Assembly: GCA_902788995.1 (NCBI GenBank)
Contig: CADAMO010000025.1
Location: 7,573-49,379, forward strand
Origin: Oscillospiraceae bacterium
GTDB lineage: Bacteria; Bacillota; Clostridia; Oscillospirales; Acutalibacteraceae
DNA length: 41,807 nt
Reading direction: 5' to 3'
The position numbers were made by a program, and so were the translations under genes. Below, in pieces: positions 16,070 to 24,560 of this stretch (position 1 is the stretch's first letter; every line of letters begins with the position of its first letter). Under the pieces are notes generated by a model, which was not told where the DNA came from, made no database searches, and saw only the letters and a program-made list of their open reading frames with translations.

Positions 16070-16132
16070 TTCCCAAAATCGCATTTTTTGTAAAACCGGC
16101 GCATATTGATAAATGGAAAGGGGACTGACGGA

Positions 16133-17350
16133 ATGAAACGATTGACGACGCTATGGCTGGCGCTTTTGCTGCTGCTGTCAATGGCAGGGGCGGCCTTTGC
16201 TTTGAATGAAACGCCCGAAACGGGCGGGCCGGATGAAATACCCGTCGCCGCGCTGCCCGCCGCGGCGGAGGAGGTTCTGGCGGGGCAGGTCCGCGCCAAG
16301 GCCTGCGTGCTGATGGACGTGAACACCGGCACGCTGATGGCGGCCTCCGCGGAGCATGAGCGGCTCTATCCCGCGTCGGTGACGAAGATCATGACGCTGC
16401 TGCTGGTGTGCGAGGCGGTGGAAAGCGGCAAACTCACACTGAACGACGTGCTGACCTGCTCCGATACCGCCGCGGCCAAGGGCGGCTCCCAGATCTGGCT
16501 GGAGCCGGGGGAGGAGATGACCGTGGACGATCTGATGAAGGCCGCCGTCATCGGCAGCGCCAACGACGCCTGCACCCTGCTGGGGGAGACCCTCGCCGGC
16601 AGCGAAGCGGCCTTTGCCGCCATGATGAACGACCGGGCGGCAAGCCTCGGGATGGAAGACACCCATTTTGACAACTGCACCGGGTTGGACGACGACACCA
16701 CCACCCACCTGACCTCCGCCTACGATATCGCGCTGATGGCCAGGGAGCTGCTGGGCCATGAACTGATCCGGCGGTATTCCACGGTGTGGATGGACAGCCT
16801 GCGGGAGGGGAAGACCCAACTGGTGAACACCAACAAGCTGGTTCGGTACTATTCCGGCTGCACGGGGCTGAAGACCGGCACCACCGGAAAGGCGGGCTGC
16901 TGCGTGGCGGCCTCCGCCGAAAGGGACGGCATGGAGCTGGTGGCGGTGATCCTCGGGGCGGACAGCAGCAGCGACCGGTTTGCCGGGGCGCGGGCTCTGC
17001 TGGATTGGGGCTTTGCGAACTTTGAGATCTTCACGCCGGAAAACGACCTCTCCCTGCTGCAGGAGGTGACGGTGAACCACGGCCTGATCCGCAGCTTTCT
17101 GCCCGCCTGCGAAAAGGGCGAGCCCCGGCTGGTGGCAAAGGGCGTTGGCGCCGGGGTGACGAAGCGGGCGGCCTATGCGACCGAAACGGACGCCCCGCTG
17201 GCTCAGGGGCAGCCCATCGGGAAGATCGTCTTTGAGGCGAACGGGGAGACGGTGGCGGAAAATACGGTCTACTGCCCGGAGGAGATCCCTGAAATCGGCC
17301 TGTTCGGGGCGTGGAAGCTGCTGTTCCGGGCCTTTTCACGGGAAAATTAA
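16133..17350 (+). CDS. D-alanyl-D-alanine carboxypeptidase (penicillin-binding protein 5/DacF type)
   Basis: A 405-residue secreted serine peptidase of family S11 that trims the terminal D-Ala from peptidoglycan stem peptides. The ATG at 16133 follows GAAAGGGGA; the upstream TTG at 16106 lacks support. A signal peptide spans about 1-23 (LWLALLLLLSMAGAAFA). Active-site motifs are S82-V-T-K85, S142-A-N144 and K247-T-G. The C-terminal quarter (from about residue 300) is the PBP5-associated beta domain, ending in a weakly amphipathic tail (GLFGAWKLLFRAF) that probably anchors to the membrane. In Firmicutes this family includes DacA, DacB and DacF; which paralogue this is cannot be settled. Confidence 0.93.
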   Translation: MKRLTTLWLALLLLLSMAGAAFALNETPETGGPDEIPVAALPAAAEEVLAGQVRAKACVLMDVNTGTLMAASAEHERLYPASVTKIMTLLLVCEAVESGKLTLNDVLTCSDTAAAKGGSQIWLEPGEEMTVDDLMKAAVIGSANDACTLLGETLAGSEAAFAAMMNDRAASLGMEDTHFDNCTGLDDDTTTHLTSAYDIALMARELLGHELIRRYSTVWMDSLREGKTQLVNTNKLVRYYSGCTGLKTGTTGKAGCCVAASAERDGMELVAVILGADSSSDRFAGARALLDWGFANFEIFTPENDLSLLQEVTVNHGLIRSFLPACEKGEPRLVAKGVGAGVTKRAAYATETDAPLAQGQPIGKIVFEANGETVAENTVYCPEEIPEIGLFGAWKLLFRAFSREN

Positions 17351-17368
17351 AAAAAATGATTTTTGTTA

Positions 17369-17397
17369 TTGAAAAAAAGATTATTTTATTGTAAAAT
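17369..17397 (+). promoter_or_regulatory. Sigma-A-type promoter for pgi
   Basis: TTGAAA (17369-17374, 5 of 6) and TAAAAT (17392-17397, 5 of 6) have a 17-base spacer in an AT-rich island between dacF-like and pgi genes. The leader to the ATG is about 30 bases. Confidence 0.75.
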
Positions 17398-17433
17398 ACT
17401 CTGTAACAAAACGGAGAGGATATCTGTATTCAA

Positions 17434-18777
17434 ATGGCATTACGACTGAACTGTAAGTATCTGGAAGGGTTTGTCTCGGAAAACGAAGTGAAAGAGTTGG
17501 CGCCGGAGATCGCCGCCGCCCACGGTTTTCTCTATGAAAACAGGGAACAGGCGGTCGGCAACGGTTATCACGGCTGGCTGACCCTGCCAGAGGATTATGA
17601 TAAAACGGAATTCGGCCGCATCAAGGCCGCCGCCCGCAAGGTGATCTCCGATTCGCAGGCGCTGGTGGTCATCGGCATCGGCGGGTCCTATCTCGGCGCC
17701 CGGGCCGCCATCGAATTCGTCAAATCCAAAAACTACAATCTCACCGCGAAGGACACGCCGAAGATCTTCTTCCTCGGCAACAGCCTGTCGCCTACGGAAA
17801 TCACGGAAATTGCGGACTACTGCCGCGGCTGCGACTTTTCCGTCAACGTGATCTCCAAGTCCGGCACCACCACGGAGCCGGCGGTGGCCTTCCGCGTGTT
17901 CCGCAAGCTGCTGGAGGAAAAGTACGGCAAGGCGGAAGCCGCGAAGCGTATCTACGTGACCACCGACAAGGCGAAGGGCACGCTCAAGGCGCTGGCGGAC
18001 CGCGAGGGCTATGAGGAGTTTGTGGTGCCCGACAACGTGGGCGGCCGCTACTCCGTGCTCACCGCCGTGGGCCTGCTGCCCATTGCCTGCGCCGGCGTTG
18101 ATATCGACGCGCTGATGGCGGGCGCGGCGGACGCCATGCGGCAGTACGCTGTTCCCTCACTGGAAGAGAACGACTGCTACAAATACGCCGCCATCCGCAA
18201 CATTCTGTACCGGAAAGGCAAATCCATTGAGCTGGCGGTCTGCTACGAGCCGGACTACACCATGATGAACGAGTGGTTCAAGCAGCTGTTCGGCGAAAGC
18301 GAGGGCAAGGACGGCAAGGGCCTGTTCCCGGCCTCCGTCATCTATTCCACGGATCTGCATTCTCTCGGCCAGTACGTGCAGGAGGGACGCCGGCTCATGT
18401 TTGAAACGGTGGTGGATTTCCGTACGCCCAAGCGGGATCTGATCATCGAAGAGGATCCGGACAACGCGGACGGCCTCAACTTCCTGACCGGCAGGGGCAT
18501 GGCGTTTATCAACAAGCGGGCCTTTGAAGGCACCGCGCTGGCCCACACCGACGGCGGCGTGCCGAACATCGTCATCGAGGCGGACGCCATGGACGAGTAC
18601 GATCTGGGCAGGCTGATCTATTTCTTTGAGAAAGCCTGCGCCATCTCCGGCTATGTGCTTGGGGTCAACCCCTTCAACCAGCCCGGTGTGGAAAGCTATA
18701 AAAAGAATATGTTCGCCCTGATCGGCAAGCCCGGCTACGAGGAGCTGGCGGACGAACTGAAAAAGAGACTCGGCTGA
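17434..18777 (+). CDS. pgi: Glucose-6-phosphate isomerase
   Basis: A 447-residue enzyme, the usual length for the Gram-positive form, interconverting glucose 6-phosphate and fructose 6-phosphate in glycolysis and gluconeogenesis. Seen motifs are [15 protein letters not shown] (phosphate-binding SIS fold), [32 protein letters not shown] (the PGI signature region) and the C-terminal [15 protein letters not shown] with the catalytic Lys. The ATG at 17434 is preceded by GGAGAGG at a rather long distance (about 14 bases). It has its own promoter and is followed 37 bases later by a small P-loop gene. Confidence 0.97.
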   Translation: MALRLNCKYLEGFVSENEVKELAPEIAAAHGFLYENREQAVGNGYHGWLTLPEDYDKTEFGRIKAAARKVISDSQALVVIGIGGSYLGARAAIEFVKSKNYNLTAKDTPKIFFLGNSLSPTEITEIADYCRGCDFSVNVISKSGTTTEPAVAFRVFRKLLEEKYGKAEAAKRIYVTTDKAKGTLKALADREGYEEFVVPDNVGGRYSVLTAVGLLPIACAGVDIDALMAGAADAMRQYAVPSLEENDCYKYAAIRNILYRKGKSIELAVCYEPDYTMMNEWFKQLFGESEGKDGKGLFPASVIYSTDLHSLGQYVQEGRRLMFETVVDFRTPKRDLIIEEDPDNADGLNFLTGRGMAFINKRAFEGTALAHTDGGVPNIVIEADAMDEYDLGRLIYFFEKACAISGYVLGVNPFNQPGVESYKKNMFALIGKPGYEELADELKKRLG

Positions 18778-18814
18778 CGAGCATTCTGTTTGAAAAAGAA
18801 AGGATTTGATAATT

Positions 18815-19231
18815 ATGGTTAAATTACTGATCGGCGAAAAGGGTACCGGCAAAACGAAGCGCCTGCTGGATAACGTCAACACGGCGCTGCAGAACTCCAA
18901 GGGCCATGTGGTCTGCGTGGAAAAGGACGACCTGCTGCGGTTCCAGGTGAGCTACCGCGTCCGTCTGCTGGCGGCCAGCAACTACGGCATCAGCGGCTAC
19001 GACGCCTTTTACGGCTTCCTCAGCGGCCTGTGCGCCGGCGACCACGACATCACCGACATTCTGGTGGACGCCACCCTCAAGATCGGCGGCAAGAACTACG
19101 ACGAGCTGGCGGCCTTCCTGGGCCGGATCGCCCGCCTGAGCGAGCTCACCGGCACCGTGTTCACCTTCACCATCTCCACGGAGAAGGAGAATCTCCCCGC
19201 GGCGATTTTTGACTGCTGCACGGTGGAATAA
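18815..19231 (+). CDS. Small P-loop protein of unknown function
   Basis: A 138-residue cytoplasmic protein beginning directly with a Walker A loop, GEKGTGKT at residues 7-14. A possible Walker B strand is DILVDATLKIGG. The ATG at 18815 has AAAGGATTT upstream; ATG 18806-based longer forms lack a site. There is no helicase, kinase or transporter signature, and no Cys cluster. It sits between pgi and yceD. I recall similar short ATP-binding proteins in other Clostridia genomes but cannot give a function; it may bind nucleotide without being a full ATPase, being shorter than most P-loop domains. Confidence 0.85.
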   Translation: MVKLLIGEKGTGKTKRLLDNVNTALQNSKGHVVCVEKDDLLRFQVSYRVRLLAASNYGISGYDAFYGFLSGLCAGDHDITDILVDATLKIGGKNYDELAAFLGRIARLSELTGTVFTFTISTEKENLPAAIFDCCTVE

Positions 19232-19285
19232 TACCGTTCAACCAGCGCCAAACAGCGTAAATTTTTCAAAAAAACAGATTTTCTG

Positions 19286-19314
19286 TTGACAAACCGGGAA
19301 TCTGTCGATATAAT
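19286..19314 (+). promoter_or_regulatory. Perfect consensus sigma-A promoter for yceD-rpmF
   Basis: TTGACA (19286-19291) and TATAAT (19309-19314) are both full consensus with a 17-base spacer, as expected for ribosomal protein expression. Transcription should start near 19321. Confidence 0.93.
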
Positions 19315-19366
19315 ATTGTTTGCGTTTTGCCGCAGGGTTGCGCATACCGTTCGGGAGGTACCGGCT

Positions 19367-19843
19367 TTGTACATCGATCTTTTGCCTGTTTTTGACAAAG
19401 AAGGCGAGCGGATTGAACTGGGGTTTTCGTTCCGACCGGACGACGAATGCTTTGCGACGCCCGTCAGCGTAACGGGTTCCATCGAGAACCGGACGGGCAT
19501 CGTGCGGATCAGCGCAACGGCGAAGTTCGACTACGCCGCCGCCTGCGCGCGCTGCAACAAGCCTTTGCTGCGCCACGCCACCGTGCCGGTCCGGCACATC
19601 CTCGTCCCTGAACTGACGGAGGAGGACGACAGCGACGAGTATATCGTCGTGGAGGACCGTAAGCTGGACGTGGACGCGCTGGTCAGCGAGGACGTGTACC
19701 TCGCTATCCCTTACCGGCTGCTGTGCAAGCCGGATTGCAAGGGGCTGTGCAGCATCTGCGGCGCGGACCTGAACGAAGGTCCCTGTTCCTGTGAAAAACC
19801 GACCGATCCGCGCTGGGACGCGCTGAAGGATCTGTTGAACTGA
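19367..19843 (+). CDS. YceD/DUF177 family protein
   Basis: A 158-residue DUF177 protein. TTG at 19367 is taken as the start because GGGAGG lies 8 bases upstream and family members begin with a (M)YIDLLP-like sequence; an ATG frame opening at 19284-19288 would overlap the promoter. Features are the paired Cys CARC in the middle, an acidic stretch (LTEEDDSDEYIVVED) and a C-terminal Cys cluster (CKPDCKGLCSICG and CSC) ending in WDALKDLL. YceD is almost always encoded with rpmF and has been tied to 23S rRNA/50S maturation in plants and bacteria; its exact activity is unsettled. rpmF follows 30 bases later. Confidence 0.9.
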   Translation: MYIDLLPVFDKEGERIELGFSFRPDDECFATPVSVTGSIENRTGIVRISATAKFDYAAACARCNKPLLRHATVPVRHILVPELTEEDDSDEYIVVEDRKLDVDALVSEDVYLAIPYRLLCKPDCKGLCSICGADLNEGPCSCEKPTDPRWDALKDLLN

Positions 19844-19873
19844 CAAGAAGTCTAATTTTTAGGAGGATATATC

Positions 19874-20056
19874 ATGGCAGTACCTGCAAGAAGAGTTTCC
19901 AAGGCAAGAAGAGATAAGAGACGCAATAATCTGTGGAAGATCTCCGCTCCCGAAATCGAGAAGTGCCCGCAGTGCGGCGAATACAAGAGAACTCACAGAC
20001 TTTGCCCGGCTTGCGGCTATTACAACGGCCGTCAGGTCGTCGCGGTCGAAGACTGA
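19874..20056 (+). CDS. rpmF: 50S ribosomal protein L32 (zinc-binding form)
   Basis: A 60-residue protein of the large ribosomal subunit. It starts MAVPARRVSKARRDKRR, typical of L32, and keeps the four zinc-ribbon cysteines (C31, C34, C44, C47 as CPQCG and CPACG), so it is the zinc-dependent C+ form. TAGGAGGATAT precedes the ATG. It is co-transcribed with yceD from a consensus promoter. Confidence 0.98.
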   Translation: MAVPARRVSKARRDKRRNNLWKISAPEIEKCPQCGEYKRTHRLCPACGYYNGRQVVAVED

Positions 20057-20058
20057 TA

Positions 20059-20081
20059 CCGATATTCCGATATCCGATATT
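20059..20081 (+). repeat. Short tandem repeat, CCGATAT(T) x3
   Basis: Three units of a 7-8 base motif (CCGATATT, CCGATAT, CCGATATT) start two bases after the rpmF stop codon. It is another heptamer-like array of the kind seen at 6622, 23033 and 24561. Confidence 0.7.
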
Positions 20082-20150
20082 CTTGTACTTTGGCGCAGGT
20101 GGAGAAGAGAACCTTCCCCGCCTTTTTCTTGTTTCACAAAGTGAGTTAGA

Positions 20151-21470
20151 ATGGCTGTGCAGATTGCGGACGTCCGCAAAAAATCCGCCTGTGACAAGAA
20201 GGGAATCGGCCCGGGCGATACGCTGCTGTCCATCAACGGCAACGAGATCGACGACGTGCTGGATTACCGTTTCTTTACGGGCGACGAGAAGCTGAAAATC
20301 GAATACAGGGACCAGAAAGGCCGGGTCAGGAAGTGTCACGTCCGCAACGACGGCGACATCGACAACATCGGCCTGATTTTTGATACCTATCTGATGGACC
20401 GCCAGCGGAGCTGCAGGAACAAGTGCGTTTTCTGCTTCATCGATCAGCTTCCCAAGGGGCTGCGCCCCAGCCTTTACTTCAAGGACGACGACTCCCGTCT
20501 GTCCTTTCTGTTCGGCAACTACGTCACGCTGACCAACCTTTCGGAACACGACGTGGAACGCATCATTCGTTATCACATCAGTCCCGTCAACGCATCCGTG
20601 CATACCATGAACCCGGAACTGCGGGTGAAGATGATGAAAAATCCCCATGCGGGGGAGTCGCTGGCGCTGCTGAAACGCTTTTCCGACGCGGGGATCTCGA
20701 TCAACGCCCAGCTGGTGCTCTGCCCCGGCCTCAACGACGGTGACGAGTTGACCTTTTCGCTGGAAAAACTGGCGGAGCTGGAGAGCGTTGCCAGCATCGC
20801 CGCGGTACCGGTGGGGCTGACGAAGTACCGGGAGGGGCTCTATCCCTTGCGCTGTTACGAACCGGCGGAGGCGGCGGCCGTGATCGACCTGATCGACGGC
20901 TTCAACGCTCGTCTGGCGGAGCAGGGCAGGGAGAAGCTTGCCTATCCTTCGGATGAGTTTTTCCTGCTCTCCGGCAGGCCCATTCCGCCCTATGACTATT
21001 ACGGCGACTTTCCCCAGCTGGAAAACGGCGTGGGGGCCTTCGCCCTGACCTCCCACGACTTTTATGAGCGGCTGTCGGAGGAAGCGGGCGACGGCGAAAA
21101 ACGGCTGCTGTCGGTTGCCACCGGCGCGGCGGCGGCCCCGCTGATCCGTGAGATCGCGGCGGCGTTTACCGGGAAGTTCCCCGGCACGGTCATCGACGTG
21201 TTTGAGATCAAAAACGAGTTTTTCGGCGAGCGCGTCACGGTGGCGGGCCTGATCACCGGCGGCGACCTGATCCGCGCTTTGAAGGGCAAGCTGCGCCCCG
21301 GCACGGTGCTACTGCTGCCCTCCGTGATGCTGAAAAGCCGGGAAGAGCCCATCTTTCTGGACGACGTCTCCGTGGAGGACGTGAAAAACGCCCTCGGCGT
21401 GAAGGTGGAAGTGACCGACTGCGGCGGCGACGCGCTGTTTGATGCGTTTTCGCGCAAACAACTGTCGTAG
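20151..21470 (+). CDS. DUF512 family protein (PDZ-like domain plus radical SAM-like core)
   Basis: A 439-residue protein. Residues about 1-65 form a PDZ-like domain (KKGIGPGDTLLSINGNEI). C88-x3-C92-x2-C95 (CRNKCVFCFIDQLPKG) is a radical SAM cluster motif, followed by a TIM-barrel-like core (YVTLTNL, SVHTMNP, INAQLVLCPGLNDG). The C-terminal part is DUF512 proper (AYPSDEFFLLSGRPIPPYDYYG). The family is widespread in Clostridia, is usually beside der as here, and has no established reaction; an Fe-S-dependent role in ribosome or RNA modification is only a guess from context. The Shine-Dalgarno sequence is weak (AAGTGAG). The TAG stop is the first part of a palindromic repeat. Confidence 0.92.
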   Translation: MAVQIADVRKKSACDKKGIGPGDTLLSINGNEIDDVLDYRFFTGDEKLKIEYRDQKGRVRKCHVRNDGDIDNIGLIFDTYLMDRQRSCRNKCVFCFIDQLPKGLRPSLYFKDDDSRLSFLFGNYVTLTNLSEHDVERIIRYHISPVNASVHTMNPELRVKMMKNPHAGESLALLKRFSDAGISINAQLVLCPGLNDGDELTFSLEKLAELESVASIAAVPVGLTKYREGLYPLRCYEPAEAAAVIDLIDGFNARLAEQGREKLAYPSDEFFLLSGRPIPPYDYYGDFPQLENGVGAFALTSHDFYERLSEEAGDGEKRLLSVATGAAAAPLIREIAAAFTGKFPGTVIDVFEIKNEFFGERVTVAGLITGGDLIRALKGKLRPGTVLLLPSVMLKSREEPIFLDDVSVEDVKNALGVKVEVTDCGGDALFDAFSRKQLS

Positions 21471-21488
21471 CACGGCGCATTGCGCCGT
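21468..21488 (+). repeat. Palindromic REP-like element at the DUF512 stop codon
   Basis: TAGC followed by the stem ACGGCGC (21472-21478) / GCGCCGT (21482-21488) with a 3-base loop. Its first three bases are the stop codon of the DUF512 gene. No T-run follows. It matches the 23007-23027 element closely and the 2246 family loosely. Confidence 0.7.
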
Positions 21489-21573
21489 CTGATGGGTCCG
21501 GTAAAGAGAATTGAATTGCGGCGAAAGAACTGTCCCCAAATGGTATTACCCGGAGATAAAACAAATCATCATG

Positions 21574-21588
21574 GGCAGCCGCGCTGCC
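21574..21588. repeat. Small GC hairpin upstream of der
   Basis: GGCAGC-CGC-GCTGCC forms a 6-bp stem with a 3-base loop, with CATG...CATG bases near both sides. It lies 98 bases before the der ATG. Function is not apparent; it could be a leader structure or another repeat remnant. Confidence 0.4.
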
Positions 21589-21686
21589 GCATGGGGAAGG
21601 TTTTTGTGCGGCGAATAACGGCTGTACGATCTCCGATTTTCCTCATGGGTTAAACGGGGTATTTTGTAATAAAAGCAGGTGAGAAT

Positions 21687-23009
21687 ATGAAACCGATCGT
21701 TGCCATCGTGGGGCGCCCCAACGTGGGCAAATCCACGCTGTTCAATAAGCTGTCCGGCAAGCGGCTGGCCATTGTGGACGACCGCCCCGGCGTGACCCGT
21801 GACCGGATCTACGCCGACTGCGAGTGGCTGAACCGGAAATTCCTGATCGTGGATACGGGCGGCATCGAGCCCTATTCCGACGACGTGATTTTGTCGCAGA
21901 TGCGCATTCAGGCGCAGATTGCCATCGACCGGGCGGACGCCATCATCTTCGTCACGGACGTGAAGAGCGGCGTGGTGGCGACGGACGCCGAGGTGGCGGC
22001 CATGCTGCAAAAGAGCGGCAAGCCGGTGATCCTCTGCGTCAATAAGTGCGACACGGTGGGGGAGCCGCCCGCCGATTTCTATGAATTCTATAATCTCGGT
22101 CTCGGCGACCCCGTGGCCGTCTCTTCCGTGCACGGCCACGGCACCGGCGACCTGCTGGACGAGGTGGTCAAAAACCTGCGCTTCACAGAGGATGATGAGG
22201 AGGACGACGACGATTCCATCCGCGTGGCGGTCATCGGCAAGCCCAACGTGGGCAAATCCTCTCTCGTCAACGCCCTGTGCGGCGAGAACCGGATGCTGGT
22301 TTCCGACATCGCCGGCACCACCCGCGACGCGGCGGATACGGTGGTGGAAAACGAGCACGGCCGCTTCGTCTTTATCGACACCGCCGGTCTGCGCCGGAAG
22401 TCCAAGGTGGACGACCAGATCGAAAAATACAGCGTCATGCGGGCCGTCATGGCGGTGGAGCGGGCCAACGTCTGCGTCATTATGATCGACGCGACGGAGG
22501 GCTTTACGGAGCAGGATTCCAAGGTGGCGGGCATCGCCCATGAGGCGGGCAAGGCCTGTATTATCGCCGTCAACAAGTGGGACGCTTATGAGAAGGACGG
22601 CCGCACCATGGACGCCTACCGCAAGAAGCTGATGACCGATTTTTCGTTCATGTCCTACGCCCCCATCATCTTCATCTCCGCCAAAACGGGGCAGCGGCTG
22701 GGCCGCCTGATGGAGCTGGTGAAATACGTGGACGACCAGAACGCCGTCCGCATCCCTACCGGCCGGCTCAATCAGGTGCTGGCCGACGCGCAGGCGCGGG
22801 TGCAGCCCCCCACGGATAAGGGCAAGCGGCTGAAGATCTACTACATGACACAGGCCTCCACCCGTCCGCCCACGTTCGTGGCCTTCGTCAACAAAAAGGA
22901 CCTGTTCCATTACAGCTACCAGCGGTATCTGGATAATCAGATCCGCGAGGTTTTCGGGCTGGAGGGCACCCCCACGCGTCTCGTGATCCGCGAGCGGGCG
23001 GAGAAGTAG
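21687..23009 (+). CDS. der: Ribosome assembly GTPase Der (EngA)
   Basis: A 440-residue double Era-like GTPase essential for 50S subunit assembly. G domain 1 starts GRPNVGKSTLF (about residue 8) with DTGGIE, and NKCD; an acidic linker (TEDDEEDDDDS) follows; G domain 2 has GKPNVGKSSL, DTAGLRRKSK, NKWD and the C-terminal KH-like domain (residues about 350-440, RVQPPTDKGKRLKIYY, NKKDLFHYSYQRYLDNQIR). AGGTGA lies just before the ATG. A strong terminator begins inside the stop codon region. The DUF512 gene is upstream, a common pairing. Confidence 0.97.
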   Translation: MKPIVAIVGRPNVGKSTLFNKLSGKRLAIVDDRPGVTRDRIYADCEWLNRKFLIVDTGGIEPYSDDVILSQMRIQAQIAIDRADAIIFVTDVKSGVVATDAEVAAMLQKSGKPVILCVNKCDTVGEPPADFYEFYNLGLGDPVAVSSVHGHGTGDLLDEVVKNLRFTEDDEEDDDDSIRVAVIGKPNVGKSSLVNALCGENRMLVSDIAGTTRDAADTVVENEHGRFVFIDTAGLRRKSKVDDQIEKYSVMRAVMAVERANVCVIMIDATEGFTEQDSKVAGIAHEAGKACIIAVNKWDAYEKDGRTMDAYRKKLMTDFSFMSYAPIIFISAKTGQRLGRLMELVKYVDDQNAVRIPTGRLNQVLADAQARVQPPTDKGKRLKIYYMTQASTRPPTFVAFVNKKDLFHYSYQRYLDNQIREVFGLEGTPTRLVIRERAEK

Positions 23010-23010
23010 C

Positions 23011-23032
23011 ACGGCGTCTTACGCCGTTTTTT
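23011..23032 (+). terminator. Intrinsic terminator of der, built from a palindromic repeat
   Basis: Stem ACGGCGT (23011-23017) / ACGCCGT (23021-23027) with loop CTT, then a T-run to 23032. It begins GTAGC at the der stop codon, so the same repeat family that lacks T-runs elsewhere acts as a terminator here. Confidence 0.85.
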
Positions 23033-23074
23033 AGGCAATAGGCAGTAGGCAATAGGCAGTAGGCAATAGGCAAC
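23033..23074 (+). repeat. Heptanucleotide tandem repeat, AGGCAAT/AGGCAGT x6
   Basis: Six 7-base units directly after the der terminator: AGGCAAT and AGGCAGT alternate, the last is AGGCAAC. It belongs to the same family as 6622-6649. Confidence 0.9.
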
Positions 23075-23180
23075 AGGTATTATCTTGGCGTCGGGACGTT
23101 TGGTTCCGGCGTTCTTTTTTGGTTTTTTAGGACATTTAAAGGTTGAATTATAAAATAATATAATAATCTTGATTTTAGAC

Positions 23181-23209
23181 TTGCCAACGGAAAATGAGTG
23201 TGTTAAAAT
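23181..23209 (+). promoter_or_regulatory. Sigma-A-type promoter for the aspartate aminotransferase gene
   Basis: TTGCCA (23181-23186, 5 of 6) and TAAAAT (23204-23209, 5 of 6) with a 17-base spacer, in an unusually AT-rich stretch (about 23120-23243). The leader to the ATG at 23244 is about 28 bases. Confidence 0.75.
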
Positions 23210-23243
23210 ATATAAAATATTAAATATAATAATGGGGAAAACT

Positions 23244-24533
23244 ATGTCTGGTTTATTGAGAGATTATTCGCCGGAGGCGCTGGCGCGGTTTGAGCGCGAG
23301 GCTGCCGAACGGTACGAAGCATACAAGGCGAAGGGGCTGGCGCTGAACATGGCGCGGGGAAAGCCCTCGCCGGAGCAGCTGGACCTGTCCGATCCGCTGT
23401 TCAACCTGACCCGGAATGAGACCGGCGTGAAGTCTTCCGACGGCTGGGACTGCCGCAACTACGGCGTTCCCTTCGGGCTGGAGGAGACCCGCTCCCTCTT
23501 CGGTGAGATCATGGGCGTCGGCAAAGAAAACGTGATCGTCTGCGGTTGTTCCAGCCTCAACATCATGTACGACTACGTCTCTCAGGCCATGACCCACGGG
23601 ATCGCGGGAGGAGAGCCCTGGCTCTTCTGCCGGGACCGCAAGATGATCGCGCTGGTGCCCGGCTACGACCGGCACTTCAAGGTGGCGGAGCACTTCGGCT
23701 TTGATTTTGTCTGCGTGCCCATGACGGCGGAAGGCCCCGATATGGACCAGCTGGAAGCGGCCGTGAAGGACCCGGCGGTCAAAGGGATGTTCTGCGTGCC
23801 CAAGTATTCCAACCCCGACGGCGTCACCTTCTCCGCGGAGACGGTGCGGCGGCTGGCGGCCATGGAGACCGGCGCGAAGGACTTCCGGGTGATCTGGGAC
23901 ATGGCCTATACGGTGCACGACCTGTACGACGAAACCGACGAGCTAGCCAACGTGTTCGAGGTGGCGAAGGAATACGGCACGGAGGACCGCTTTATCGCGG
24001 TGGCCTCCACCTCCAAGATCACCTTTGCCGGGGCGGGGCTCTCCGCGCTGGCAACCTCCGACGCGAACATCGCCGAGATCAAAAAGCGTATGGCGGTGCA
24101 GATCATCGGTCACGACAAGATCAATCAGCTCAAGCACGCGTATTTTTATCGCAATCTTGACGATATCAAGGCGCAGATGCGCCGTCACGCCGAGCTGCTG
24201 CGGCCCAAGTTCGAGACCGTGCAGAAGATCCTTGACGAGGAACTGACGGGGCTGGGCGTCGCCCAATGGAGCAAGCCCAAGGGCGGCTACTTCATCAGCC
24301 TGGACGTGACCACCGGCTCCGCGAAATACGTGGAGACGCTCTGTAAGGACTGCGGCGTCGTTTTGACGCCCGTCGGCGCCACCTGGCCCCTGGGCAAGGA
24401 CCCTGAGGACAAGAACATCCGCCTCGCGCCCTCCTATCCCTCCGTGGAAGAGATCGCCCTGGCGGCGGAGATCGTGGCGGTTGCGGTAAAGCTGGCCGCC
24501 TGCCGCGCACTGCGGGAAGGACAGACGGGCTGA
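23244..24533 (+). CDS. Aspartate aminotransferase, PF12897 (class Ic) type
   Basis: A 429-residue PLP enzyme. The ATG at 23244 has GGGGAAA just upstream; ATG 23232 has no ribosome site. The Schiff-base lysine is K258 in STSKITFAGAG; PLP contacts include KYSNPDG (Asn), WDMAYTVHD (Asp and Tyr) and a C-terminal Arg in NIRLAPSYPSVEE. These features and the N-terminal ALNMARGKPSPEQLDLS match the PF12897 family, for which members have aspartate:2-oxoglutarate aminotransferase activity. It would make aspartate from oxaloacetate. It stands alone between its own promoter and a repeat region. Confidence 0.92.
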   Translation: MSGLLRDYSPEALARFEREAAERYEAYKAKGLALNMARGKPSPEQLDLSDPLFNLTRNETGVKSSDGWDCRNYGVPFGLEETRSLFGEIMGVGKENVIVCGCSSLNIMYDYVSQAMTHGIAGGEPWLFCRDRKMIALVPGYDRHFKVAEHFGFDFVCVPMTAEGPDMDQLEAAVKDPAVKGMFCVPKYSNPDGVTFSAETVRRLAAMETGAKDFRVIWDMAYTVHDLYDETDELANVFEVAKEYGTEDRFIAVASTSKITFAGAGLSALATSDANIAEIKKRMAVQIIGHDKINQLKHAYFYRNLDDIKAQMRRHAELLRPKFETVQKILDEELTGLGVAQWSKPKGGYFISLDVTTGSAKYVETLCKDCGVVLTPVGATWPLGKDPEDKNIRLAPSYPSVEEIALAAEIVAVAVKLAACRALREGQTG

Positions 24534-24560
24534 GCAAAGAAGTATTCAGTCGGAAAACAA

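Noticed and set aside
16184..17080. Minus-strand frame opposite the carboxypeptidase gene
   Set aside because: The plus strand has SxxK, SxN and KTG motifs and a signal peptide; the antisense product has none.
23169..23243. Extended N terminus for the aspartate aminotransferase
   Set aside because: The extension overlaps the predicted promoter and lacks a ribosome site; family members begin near ATG 23244.
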